Shown here piece by piece: positions 1 to 8,535 of a stretch of DNA of 64,000 bases. The position numbers and the translations under genes were made by a program. The DNA is from Rhynchopus sp. YZ270_cl-10. Taxonomy: Eukaryota > Euglenozoa > Diplonemea > Diplonemida > Diplonemidae. The notes beneath the pieces were generated by a model. The model ran no database searches. It had not been told where the DNA came from and worked only from the letters and a program-made list of their open reading frames with translations. The stretch is taken from NCBI GenBank assembly GCA_964035575.1, contig OZ037844.1, forward strand, positions 682,001 to 746,000, read 5' to 3'. Numbering within the stretch: position 1 is the stretch's first letter; every line of letters begins with the position of its first letter.

Positions 1-1300
1 TCACGTCCACCTCTGGCAAGCCAACAAGATATCGCACAGTCTCGGTGTGTCCAAAATGTGCCGCAAGGATAAGACACGTGTCTCCTTCGTTGTCTGTGGC
101 ACACACTCGCGCACCTGCTTCGACCAACATCTTCACAATAGCGGTCTCACCGAACTGGCTAGCCAAGTGCAGAGGTGAAACCCCATTGTCACCCTCAATG
201 TCTGCACCAAACGGCAAAGGAGAACTTTCGTTCTCGCTCTTTACCTCGATGTCAGCCCCTGCATCAATGAGCACCTCCACCACATCTGCATGAACTTTCA
301 GTACCGCATTGTGCAGTGCAGTGCGGCCCCTCAGACCTCTCTGATTCACGTACACCTCAGGCAAGCTAACAAGATAGCGCACAGTCTCGGTTTGTCCAAA
401 ATATGCCGCAAGTGTAAGACATGTGTTTCCTTCATTGTCTGCGACACACACCTCCGCACCCGCTCTTACCAATATCTTCACAAGCGCAAGTTCCCCGTTC
501 TCACTTGCAAAGTGCAGAGGCGAACGACCCAAGTTGTTCTTGGCCTCGATATCTGCCCCTGCATCAATGAGCACCTTAGCCACATCGGGATACTTTCCAT
601 CCACTGCACAGTGCAGCGCAGAACAGCAGTCGGCAGCTTTGTGATTCATATCCATATTCTTCAAACCCACAAGATAGCGCACAGTCTCTGTGTGTCCATT
701 CCATGCCGCAAGTGTAAGACATGTGTCTCCTTCGTTGTCTGTGACACGCACATCCGCACCTGCTTCGACCAACATCTTCACAGTTGCGTGAAACTTGCCT
801 GAAAAGCAAGCTAAGAGCAGAGGAGAACGTCCCTTCTTGTCCTTTGTCTCGATGTCTGCCCCTGCATCAATGAGCACCTGACACACTGCAGGGTCCTCCC
901 ACATGGCTGGACAGGGTCGGCCTTTGATGCCCTTGTGCGAGTGTGGGACAAACGCAACGTTGCTGCAGACTGACTTCCAATGCTGCAAGAGGATCTCCGT
1001 GCACGCAGTGTGGTCTGCGTGGATGCACTCACTCAACAGCATCCCGAAGCCCATCTGCGTTGTCTCAACATACGGAAGAAGCCGTGCGAGGCATTCATCG
1101 TGGTTCCCTCTGCATGCCTCGTGCACAGCATCGAAGGCAACCGTTTTGCTGTCTGTGTCTGGGCTGAGCTTCTCAAGTCCCACCCGCACGGCAGTCGTGT
1201 CGCCGTTCCTGGCAGCCTCCACCAAGACCTCGTCTGCAGAAAGTGTTGTGCTGTTTGGTGCCTTCTCGTCAGGTGTGCTGTCTGCGTGTCGCTTCGACAT
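1..1300 (-). CDS. Ankyrin-repeat protein, paralogue 1 (3' end cut by window edge)
   Basis: The reading frame is open from the ATG at 1300 to the window edge, about 433 codons with no stop. It starts MSKRHADSTPDEKAP like the paralogues in the central array. A conserved N-terminal region (about residues 1-125, probably degenerate ankyrin helices) is followed by ankyrin repeats in the family's cyclic order: an A type (SPLHxA..VKMLVKAGADV), a B type (TCLTLAA.GHTETVRYLV) and a C type (TALH.A..DVAKVLIDAGADIE). One repeat carries an odd partial duplication: after ADIEVKSENESSPLPF the frame re-enters GADIEGDNG and then a normal A repeat. No enzymatic domain is seen. Ankyrin repeats bind proteins; the partner is unknown. 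Its 5' flank is shared with paralogue 2. Family call is certain; function is not. Confidence 0.9.
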   Translation of the reverse strand, partial: MSKRHADSTPDEKAPNSTTLSADEVLVEAARNGDTTAVRVGLEKLSPDTDSKTVAFDAVHEACRGNHDECLARLLPYVETTQMGFGMLLSECIHADHTACTEILLQHWKSVCSNVAFVPHSHKGIKGRPCPAMWEDPAVCQVLIDAGADIETKDKKGRSPLLLACFSGKFHATVKMLVEAGADVRVTDNEGDTCLTLAAWNGHTETVRYLVGLKNMDMNHKAADCCSALHCAVDGKYPDVAKVLIDAGADIEAKNNLGRSPLHFASENGELALVKILVRAGAEVCVADNEGNTCLTLAAYFGQTETVRYLVSLPEVYVNQRGLRGRTALHNAVLKVHADVVEVLIDAGADIEVKSENESSPLPFGADIEGDNGVSPLHLASQFGETAIVKMLVEAGARVCATDNEGDTCLILAAHFGHTETVRYLVGLPEVDV

Positions 1301-1793
1301 GGTTTGTGAAGATGTTGAAATTCAATGTTGTGTATTTTATGCTGTTTCTTTTGTGGAGGTTGTGAGGTGAGTGGTGGGTGTCCCTGAACTGCCCCCACAG
1401 TGGAAACGGGTGGTGTGGAAGTCACCCTCCTGAGGGTGGTTCTATCTGCCTTGAGACGAGGAGGTGAGGGAGGGGGTCTGCAAGATAAAAATATCACCCA
1501 GTCTTGTTCATGTTCATAATGTATTTGCGTACCCCAACCTTGGTGGGATAGCTTATGTCCTGGGGGCTACCGCTCGTCATTCTTACCTAGGAAGTTTGGG
1601 GTGCGGTCTAACATTTCATTTCGCTATGTGCTCATCACAACATCGAAGGGATGGGAGAAAGGTGAGGTGTGGCTTCCAACATGAGATTGTGTGGGCACGT
1701 ATGGTAGGTGCGCATGAACACATCGATTGGCCTACCCGAGCCCGCTTGGTCTGAGATTATTGAGTTGCCGATAACCGCCAGGGGCAATATGTA
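1301..1793. repeat. Spacer between ankyrin genes; duplicated flank
   Basis: About 1301-1685 is a diverged copy of 3165-3605, the 5' flank of the next ankyrin gene. It includes the TATA-like box, the TGGTGGGTGTCCCTGAACTG stretch, and a short CACCCTCctGAGGGTGG palindrome. The part from about 1690 to 1793 instead matches the 3' flank of the array genes (compare 25210-25320). The spacer is therefore one gene's 5' flank joined to another gene's 3' flank, as expected of a tandem duplication. No separate gene is seen. Confidence 0.75.
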
Positions 1794-3164
1794 TCATTGC
1801 ACAAAGACTTCCCCACCGTGCTCGAGGAGTACCTGCTCCACATCTGCATGTCCATTCCACCTCGCATAGTGCAACGCAGTATGGCCTGCAATATCTCTGT
1901 GGTTCACGTCCACCTCCCGCAAGCCCACAAGGTAACGCACAGTCTCGGTGTGTCCATGATATGCCGCTGCAAGAGCAAGACACCTCACTCCTTTGTTATC
2001 TGTGGCACACACGTCCGCACCAGCTTCGAGTAACATCTTCACAATTTCGCGTTCCCCAACCTCGCATGCACAGTGCAGAGGCGTACGTCCCACCACATCA
2101 TTCTTTGCCTCAACGTCTGCCCCTGCATCAATGAGCACCTCCACCACATCTGAGTGCGTCTGTAACACTCCGAGGTGCAGCGAAGTGAAGCCGCTGTTAC
2201 ATGACTGATTCACATCCACCTCAGGCAAGCACAAAAGATAGCGCACAGTCTCGGTCTGTCCATTCTGTGCCGCAAGAATAAGACACGTGCTTCCTACATT
2301 GTCTGTGACACACACACCCGCACCTGCTTTGACCAACATCCGCACAGCGCCGAGAGACCCGTCCCTGCTGGCTGTGAGCAGAGGCGAATATCCCTCCTCC
2401 CCCTTTGCCTCGATGTCTGCACCTGCATCAATCAGCACCTTCGCCACATCGGGGTGGTCTTCTTGACCTGCCCAGTGCAACGCAGTGTAGCCGTCAGTAG
2501 CTTTGTGATGTACATCCACCTCAGGCAAGTCCACTAGATAGCGCACAGTCTCGGTGTGTCCAAAAAATGCCGCAACCATCAGACATGTGTATCCATTGAT
2601 GTCAGCGACACACACGTCCGCACCTGCTTTGACCAACATCTTCACAACTGCGAGTGCTCCTGAACAGCAAGCCCAGTGCAGAGGAGAACGTCTCATGTCG
2701 TCCTTTGTCTCGATGTCTGCCCCTGCATCAATGAGCACCTGAAACACTGCAGGGTCCTCCCACATGGCTGGACAGGGTCGGTCTGTCTTGTCCTCCTGCC
2801 CGTGTGGGACAAACGCAACGTTGCTGCAGACTGACTTCCAATGCTGCAAGAGGACCTCCGTGCACGCAGTGTGATCTACGTGGACGTACTCACTCAGCAG
2901 CATCCCAAAGCCCATCTGCGTTGTCTCAACATACGGAAGAAGCAGTGCGAGACATTCATCGCGGTTCCCTCTGCATGCCTCGTGCACAGCATCGAAGGCA
3001 ACCGTTTTGCTGTCTGTGTCTGGGATGAGCTGCTCAAGTCCCACCTGCACGGCAGTCGTGTCGCCGTTCCTGGCAGCCTCCACCAAGACCTCGTCTGCAG
3101 AAAGTGTTGTGCTGTTTGGTGCCTTCTCGTCAGGTATACTGTCTGCATGTTGCTCCTTTGACAT
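1794..3164 (-). CDS. Ankyrin-repeat protein, paralogue 2 (456 aa)
   Basis: Complete frame starting MSKEQHADSIPDEKAP, one of two family members with the extra Glu-Gln near the start (the other is at 33440-34798). The conserved N-terminal region covers about residues 1-130. Nine ankyrin repeats follow in three A-B-C rounds, then the conserved ending QVLLEHGGEVFVQ. This three-round form is also seen in the 452- and 453-residue members. No signal peptide, membrane segment or catalytic domain is visible, so a soluble scaffold or binding protein is likely. The start ATG sits in the conserved context CTTCACAAACC-ATG found in all paralogues. Confidence 0.92.
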   Translation of the reverse strand: MSKEQHADSIPDEKAPNSTTLSADEVLVEAARNGDTTAVQVGLEQLIPDTDSKTVAFDAVHEACRGNRDECLALLLPYVETTQMGFGMLLSEYVHVDHTACTEVLLQHWKSVCSNVAFVPHGQEDKTDRPCPAMWEDPAVFQVLIDAGADIETKDDMRRSPLHWACCSGALAVVKMLVKAGADVCVADINGYTCLMVAAFFGHTETVRYLVDLPEVDVHHKATDGYTALHWAGQEDHPDVAKVLIDAGADIEAKGEEGYSPLLTASRDGSLGAVRMLVKAGAGVCVTDNVGSTCLILAAQNGQTETVRYLLCLPEVDVNQSCNSGFTSLHLGVLQTHSDVVEVLIDAGADVEAKNDVVGRTPLHCACEVGEREIVKMLLEAGADVCATDNKGVRCLALAAAYHGHTETVRYLVGLREVDVNHRDIAGHTALHYARWNGHADVEQVLLEHGGEVFVQ

Positions 3165-3740
3165 GGTTTGTGAAGATGTTGATATTCAATGTTGTGTCTT
3201 TTATGCTGTTTCTTTTGTGGAAGTTGTGAGGTGAGTGGTGGGTGTCCCTGAACTGCCCTCACAGTGGAAACGGGTGGTGTGAAAATCACCCTCCTGAGGG
3301 TGGTGGTGGGAATCTATCTGCCTTGAGACGAGGAGGTGAGGGAGGGGGTCTGCAAGATAAAAATATCACCCAGTCTTGTTCATGTTCATAATGTACTTTG
3401 CGCACCCTAACCTTGGTGGGATAGCTTATGTCCTGGGGGCTACCGCTCGTCATTCTTACCTACTCACGGTACGGTACTGTTGCATGCTCTGAGCTCTGTC
3501 TTCAATAGAGGAAGTTTTGAGTACGGTATAACATTTCACCTCGCTATGTGCTCATCACATCAAAGGGATGGGAGAAAGGTGAGGTGTGGCTTCCAACATG
3601 AGATGTTGTCCGTATCCCCTTCCAGATAGGTAAGTGTTCTTTCTTTTTCTCTGGGGTGGTCAAATTTAGGACAAGCAGGAAAAACCTGTTGTGGAGAACC
3701 GGAGGATGACGTCCCCTGAACGTATGCAAGCAAGCAGGAC
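3165..3740. repeat. Duplicated 5' flank and spacer
   Basis: 3165-3605 matches 1301-1685, with an extra insertion of about 50 bp near 3463-3511 (starting ACTCACGGTACGG) absent from the other copy. Next to the ATG it holds the family's TATA-like CATAAAA box (read on the minus strand). 3606-3740 is the short 3' flank of the LRR gene. No gene is seen. Confidence 0.7.
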
Positions 3741-4871
3741 TCAATCCAAGAACCCAAACTTTTTTTTTAATGTAAACCCGTGTCTCCGTCGCTTGCGGGG
3801 TTGCAGAGATGCGGGGGCACTGCGCTCTGCAGCCACGAGGTGCTGAAGCGGCTTGCTGTTCTGCACAACCGTGGCCACAGCTCCGCCTGAGAGGTGGATC
3901 GCTTGCAGCGAATAGCACTCTGTGAGAAGCTGCCTGCCAACCTGCGTTGCTTTGCTTAGTGGAGACAGGTCTAGGGTTTCCAAACAGGCACAACCTTCGA
4001 GAAAGGAGTCGCCAACCTGCGTCACATTGCGCAGTGGAGACAAATCCAACGCCGCCAACGCTTCGCAGCCCCCTAAGAAGTAGTGCTCAATGTGAGTCAC
4101 GTTGCTCAACCCTGACAAATCCAATGCCTTCAACCCTAGGCAGCAAGCCAGGAAAGAGTCGCCAACCCGCGTCACACTGCAAAGCGAAGGCAATTCCAGT
4201 GCTGTCAACGCTTCGCAGTGTGCAATGAAGGATGGGCGAATATGAGTGACGTTCAGCCCTGATACGTCTAAAGTCTCTAACTTTACGCAACGGTAAAGAA
4301 AGAAACTGCCAACGTGCGTTACACTGCGCAGCGAAGACAAATCGAGCGCTGTCACCTCGCCGCAGTACGCCAGGAAGTGGTCATCAATTTTAGTGACACC
4401 ACCCAACCCTGAGAGGTCCAGCGTTTCTAGCGCATAGCAATCCGAGAGAAAGCTCTTCCCTATCTTCGTTACAGGCGACGCTGCGCTGAGGTCAACCTTC
4501 GTCACCAAAGTCTCCCACAAGAACCCATCCGGAATCACAGTCGCACCCACAGCCCGCAGCAGCAGGCACGCCACCTCAGCATCCCCCACGCTCTCCAGCC
4601 GCTGCTCCGTTATCTCCGTCTCACCCAACGCAAGAAGCTCTGCCACTGCATCGTACTTCTCGTTCTTGATCAACACAACTTCGTCCCCTGCACTGAGCTG
4701 CGTCATATCCGACCCCTCGTCCAGATGGTCCCCCCCGAAACTCATGTGAAAGCCGTCCTCGGGAAGCCCCACTGCAGACGCCACCTTCCGCCGGAGATGC
4801 AAAACTGTGTCATCCAGACCCACCTCGACTACGGCGGTCTCGTTGTCAAAACCCACTATGGTCACCTCCAT
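3741..4871 (-). CDS. Ubiquitin-like domain plus BspA-type leucine-rich repeat protein (376 aa)
   Basis: Residues 1-70 look like a beta-grasp ubiquitin-like fold (MEVTIVGF, DTVLHLRRKVASAVGLP, FGG..LDEG, GDEVVLI). A short helical linker follows. From about residue 130, eight or so 23-residue leucine-rich repeats of the pattern FL..C..LetLDLSgL..VT.ig follow, the BspA/LRR_5 type. The C-terminus is basic (RKRRRHG, LKKK) and could be a nuclear signal. There is no C-terminal Gly-Gly, so it is not a conjugated modifier. A pyrimidine tract ending CCCACAG lies about 45 nt upstream of the ATG. The domain order suggests an adaptor; partner unknown. Confidence 0.8.
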   Translation of the reverse strand: MEVTIVGFDNETAVVEVGLDDTVLHLRRKVASAVGLPEDGFHMSFGGDHLDEGSDMTQLSAGDEVVLIKNEKYDAVAELLALGETEITEQRLESVGDAEVACLLLRAVGATVIPDGFLWETLVTKVDLSAASPVTKIGKSFLSDCYALETLDLSGLGGVTKIDDHFLAYCGEVTALDLSSLRSVTHVGSFFLYRCVKLETLDVSGLNVTHIRPSFIAHCEALTALELPSLCSVTRVGDSFLACCLGLKALDLSGLSNVTHIEHYFLGGCEALAALDLSPLRNVTQVGDSFLEGCACLETLDLSPLSKATQVGRQLLTECYSLQAIHLSGGAVATVVQNSKPLQHLVAAERSAPASLQPRKRRRHGFTLKKKFGFLD

Positions 4872-5580
4872 GTTTTGTGATTTTTTTTATTTCTGCTGTT
4901 TTGTGGTTTTGTGGCTGTGGGAAAAAGAGAAATTGAGGGAATGCCGTGGGTTTCACAATATGTTTCAGAAAAGCTAACGCCGAAAGAGGACCAGTGTAGA
5001 TAAGTGTACGCTAAAAGAAAATGACAGCTTTTTTTTTTGTTGTTGCACCCAGGCTATTATTTCCTGGGCAGAAATTAAAATATTTTGATCAAAAAAAAAA
5101 CCCCCCCGCGGGGGAGGGAACTGCTCCTTTTCTGGAACAGCTAAGTGCACACTGCTTCTCTAATTCATGCAAATAATATTAACACTGCAATTAGTGATAC
5201 ACCTCCGACTGACCTAACTGCGAGGCCTGCCGTCCGGATAAAAGCACAATAGAATTTGTGCAAACGCCTCTTGTGGACACAGGCACAGGATCCACAGGGA
5301 TATCAAAGCCACGGAGGGATTCATTGGTGCACAAAATTGAGAAAAAAAAATGAAAATAAAGAGATCGCATGATGGGAGGGATGAAACGGAAAGCAGGAAG
5401 GTTCACGCACAGCTATTGTTAGCTGCATTCGGGGTGTCTCGCTTTTGTTACCGAGCCTCAGGCAGCTTGCCTGGGGCACTTCATATAAATCAAATTTTGA
5501 CATAAAATTATGGGAAAATAAAAAGCGCAATGAGAAACGTAGGAACTGATACACACACCGCCATCTCTGTCTCTTGCTTA

Positions 5581-5683
5581 CAGTAAGACAACAAACATCG
5601 GTGGGGTAAAAACCCTCCTTAGAGCTTTGAAATCCCAAAAATCCACCTTAGTTTTTATCCCACCGGTGTTTGTTGTCTTACTG
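5581..5683. mobile_element. Tc1/mariner-type miniature element (MITE), copy 1
   Basis: This 103-bp element has long inverted ends starting CAGTAAGACAACAAACA and ending in the complement, flanked on both sides by TA (5579-5580 and 5684-5685). TA duplication plus a CAGT start is the Tc1/mariner signature. The core differs in orientation from the second copy at 56043-56161, so it is almost a pure foldback. Its own right arm has a few substitutions (CACCGGTG versus CACCGATG). It cannot encode a transposase. Confidence 0.85.
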
Positions 5684-5756
5684 TAAATAATGCCCTAAAT
5701 ATAGAGTCGTTGCTATCTTCGTAATCTTTGTAATCTTTGTTAGCTGCTAGGTCCAC

Positions 5757-5935
5757 ACTTAGTCCTATGAAATAGATACTTAACACTTGACACATGAAAA
5801 AATATCATGGGAGAGGAGGTTGTGGTGAAACGCTCAACACCTCGAATCTATTTGGTGAGGCGTGGGCTCTGCAGCACGGTTCGTCCCCAGAAACCGCAAA
5901 AACAACGGAGGGGGTCGTGAACCCACCCTGTTTTG
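5757..5935 (+). repeat. Short structured dispersed repeat, copy 1 (SINE-like?)
   Basis: Similar over about 130 bp to 13640-13795. Shared blocks are CATGGGAGAG, GGTTGTGGTGAAACGC, GGCTCTGCAGC and CGGTTCGTCCCCAGAA..CCGC. The last forms a small hairpin. TGGTGAAACGC resembles a Pol III A box and GGTTCGTCCCC resembles a B box, so a tRNA-derived SINE or small RNA gene is possible. A cloverleaf does not fit. Confidence 0.4.
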
Positions 5936-6452
5936 CAGCCCCCAATATCAAGAAATGGATGTTAAAGCAAAGGGGGATAGGACGTCTGTACAGGTTTCTT
6001 AGTTGAGTTAGTCAGGCCACCTCCGCCTATGAGCAGGTGAAGACGTGTCACGAAATGCCAAAAAAAGACGGAGGATAGGGGAAAAAAAGGGCTCTAAAAA
6101 AAAAAAAACATCAAAATGTCATCCGACGACGGAGTCGGACCGACTAGTGCTGTGACGACTTTGCTTTTTTTTCCTCTTCTTTTTAGACTTTGCCGACTTT
6201 TTAAACATTGAGTCGGGTTGAATCGAAAATTGATAAGAGTCGCCAAAGTCTCCAAAGTCGGAGAAAAAAAGTGAAATTGACAGTGCAAACACCTCTGGGA
6301 CGCAGGCACGGACAAAAAAAAAAAAAAGGTGTCGAAAAATAGCAAATTTGATCTTCGGGTTTTCGAAAAAAAAAAAAGACAAATCCTATCTGAGTTAGCG
6401 ATTCTCATGCACCTCTGCTAAATACAGGGTGCATGCCGAAAAAAAAAAGAAA

Positions 6453-6490
6453 AATTTATAAAGATGACCCTAAGCCTCTAGTGCTTAGTC
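6453..6490 (-). repeat. Dispersed hairpin repeat, copy 1
   Basis: A copy of a roughly 45-bp sequence also present at 41117-41161, 47581-47624 and 57867-57911, always in the same orientation. It includes the stem-loop CTAAGC/GCTTAG and ends, read on the minus strand, in a T-rich run. Here the 5' part is shortened by a run of A. Confidence 0.6.
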
Positions 6491-7087
6491 AAAAAAAAGA
6501 GGAGAAAACTTCAAAAGATGGTGTGCGATTCTGGCGCACATGAATATCTTTTGGAAAAAGGTAGGACAATCGTTGGAGCATAGTTGATTGCAGGCACCTC
6601 CGACTGACCCACGTATGCCAGGCATGGATGAAAGCACAAAAAAGTAGGGTGGGAAGCTAGAGGGAACCCATTGCTCTCAAAGTCAGAGAATTCCACAGAG
6701 GAGGTCAGTAAAGACACATCAAACACACAATGCTCGATACTCTGCGCAAGAATTACCCCTTCAGAGCTAGACACAACACACATAGCGAATGTTTGTTGTT
6801 CTCCTCTTGAAAAACTATCAACATTTTGCTTTTTCAACACACACATCTTTTCAAAAAGGGAAATATGTTGTACAAAAAAAAATACGCAACGCAGAGAGCT
6901 TTGCAATGTCTTGAACCCCCCCGCACACCCCCCTCCCCTTTTCCCCGCTAAATAAAATCTATTTTTTTTTTTTTTTGTTGGAGCAGTGTATTGCCTCGGT
7001 TGTGTTGCCACAGTTTTGCAAATCTCCACTTTTTTTTTTTGATAAATCAGTTAATTTGCCTACTATTTTTGAACAAAAATACCACCA

Positions 7088-7870
7088 TCAGAGGAGATGA
7101 ACTTCACTAGTACTCTTGAGAGAATGCAGCTCCACAAGCTCATTGTCCGCTTCATCGTCTGTGTTCGGCGACGCTTCTTCTGGACCCTTATTGAAGGTGA
7201 GGCTTGGCGTCCCAATGAGGGCACCGTCGTCCAGCTCCTCGACCGAAAGGTGAGCGTCTGGACCTGCATCCTCACGCTGTACAGGGTAGAAACACTTCTT
7301 CTTTGAACCTGCACGGAGAAACACCCTGTTCAAGGCTTGGTTGTACGAGTCCAGCCCATGCCCACCCAAGTCCGACACACCCATGATCTTCGTCGGTTGA
7401 AACGTCTTTTCCACCCACGTCGGCTCAACAAGAAGCGTCCCCCTCCTATCAATGCAGACCTCGCGCCCAACGTGATAGTTGCAGAGCGTGCCTGATACGT
7501 GGACGCTGTGGTTTGTTTTGGGGGGGTTTTTGTTGGGAAAAAAAAACAAGTAATTGCTATCGGAAAAAAAACGGGGTGTGATGTGGAACTCCATCCTGTA
7601 GAAATAATCTACAACACGCCCAGCATTCTGCTCTTCTGCAGGTATGCTAACGCTCTTCGTACGCTGCCAGACCCACTGGGACGCCAGCATCTGAAACGTT
7701 CAAGAAGAGGGGGCTGTCCTCTTCGTCCAGCACCATCTGCTCGATAGCGTCGTTGGACGTCGGCTCGGCAGGCTCGGCGTGTTCCAGCTCGTTTTTGTCC
7801 ACAGGCTCCCCACATTGTCGTCGTCGTTGGAGCAGTGCGGAAGGAACACAGAATGCACAGACTACAACAC
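7088..7870 (-). CDS. Probable two-or-more-exon gene, unknown function
   Basis: Two adjacent frames look coding and join in phase across a 67-nt intron (7596-7662, donor GTACGA, acceptor TTTCTACAG), giving exons of about 7663-7870 and 7088-7595. The first exon reads as an acidic stretch (VDKNELEHAEPAEPTS, VLDEEDSPLFLNVSDAG). The second runs AMEFHITPRFF to the end KSTSEVHLL and is also acidic near its C-terminus. The true start is not clear: no ATG opens this frame at the left side of exon 1, so a further upstream exon is likely or translation starts at an internal Met before VLDEED. No domain recognised. A segment of exon 2 overlaps an inverted repeat and might itself be intronic. Confidence 0.45.
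7535..7592 (+). repeat. Inverted repeat arm (partner 7938-7995)
   Basis: ACAAGTAATTGCTA, then an A run, then CGGGGTGTG.TGTGGAACTCC occurs here on the plus strand and again inverted at about 7938-7995. The two arms bracket the probable upstream exon of the 7.1-7.9 kb gene. They may be a decayed foldback element or an RNA stem. Confidence 0.55.
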
Positions 7871-8034
7871 ATCGATCACACCAGGCACATCAGCACCTCC
7901 AGCAAATCGCCAGGATGCTACGGTGGTTTCGAAAAGCGCGCGGAGTTTTCCACAGCACACCCCGCTTTTTTCTTAGCAATTACTTGTCCTTGTTGTTATT
8001 GTTGTTTTCAACCACCTTCCTTCAACCCTTGTAG

Positions 8035-8535
8035 GATCAGTTGTTATTTTTTTCGCGAAAACATGAAATTACACATTTCAAGAGAACAAATTAAAAAGGG
8101 TCCTTATTTGCATTTTTGGGCTCCGCCCGTGCAGTGGTGGGGTCAATCTCAAAAATTGGACAATTTTTTGACCACTTAAATTTTGAGAAATATGAGCCCG
8201 GTTGCTTATACGTGGGGCCCATTTTCGGCTAAAATTTTCCTCAAAATCTGGTTTTGTAAAATTGACCCTTTACTCCCCCCCCCCACATCGATTTCAATAC
8301 TATACCTTACTTCACCTACGGTTGCCCTTACAGGGGGGGTGAAGGAAGGTAAGTTGAAAACGTATAATGTTGATTCTAAAATGGGGTAATCCAGGGGGTT
8401 TATACCGGCTGCCAGACTGAAGAAAACAGGGGGGGGTTTTTTAGGAAAGTTTATTTGAAATACAACAACCCGCTAATGAATGCAGTACTAACATCCATTT
8501 CGGTGGTTTACATCATCATGAACCTCCTCTCTTAG
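8035..8535. other. Spacer downstream of the lipase gene
   Basis: About 500 bp with no complete gene. A TTTTCTTCAG sequence on the minus strand near 8417 could be the acceptor of a terminal lipase exon, because the lipase frame ends through a GTATGT donor-like sequence. Confidence 0.35.

Larger units (their letters stand above)
4872..7087. other. Gene-poor spacer with mobile and dispersed repeats
   Basis: No convincing gene. Long A or T runs (for example near 5089 and 6961) interrupt every frame. It holds a Tc1/mariner-type miniature element (5581-5683), a structured repeat also found near 13.7 kb (5757-5935), a copy of a small hairpin repeat (6453-6490), and several copies of the same-strand TGCARRCRCCTC motif (5259, 6284, 6589). 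Minus frames such as 6511-7029 have no recognisable composition or homology. Confidence 0.6.

Noticed and set aside
6511-7029. 172-codon minus frame
   Set aside because: Low-complexity and repeat-derived, with no domain; partly the same dispersed repeat as at 57.3 kb.
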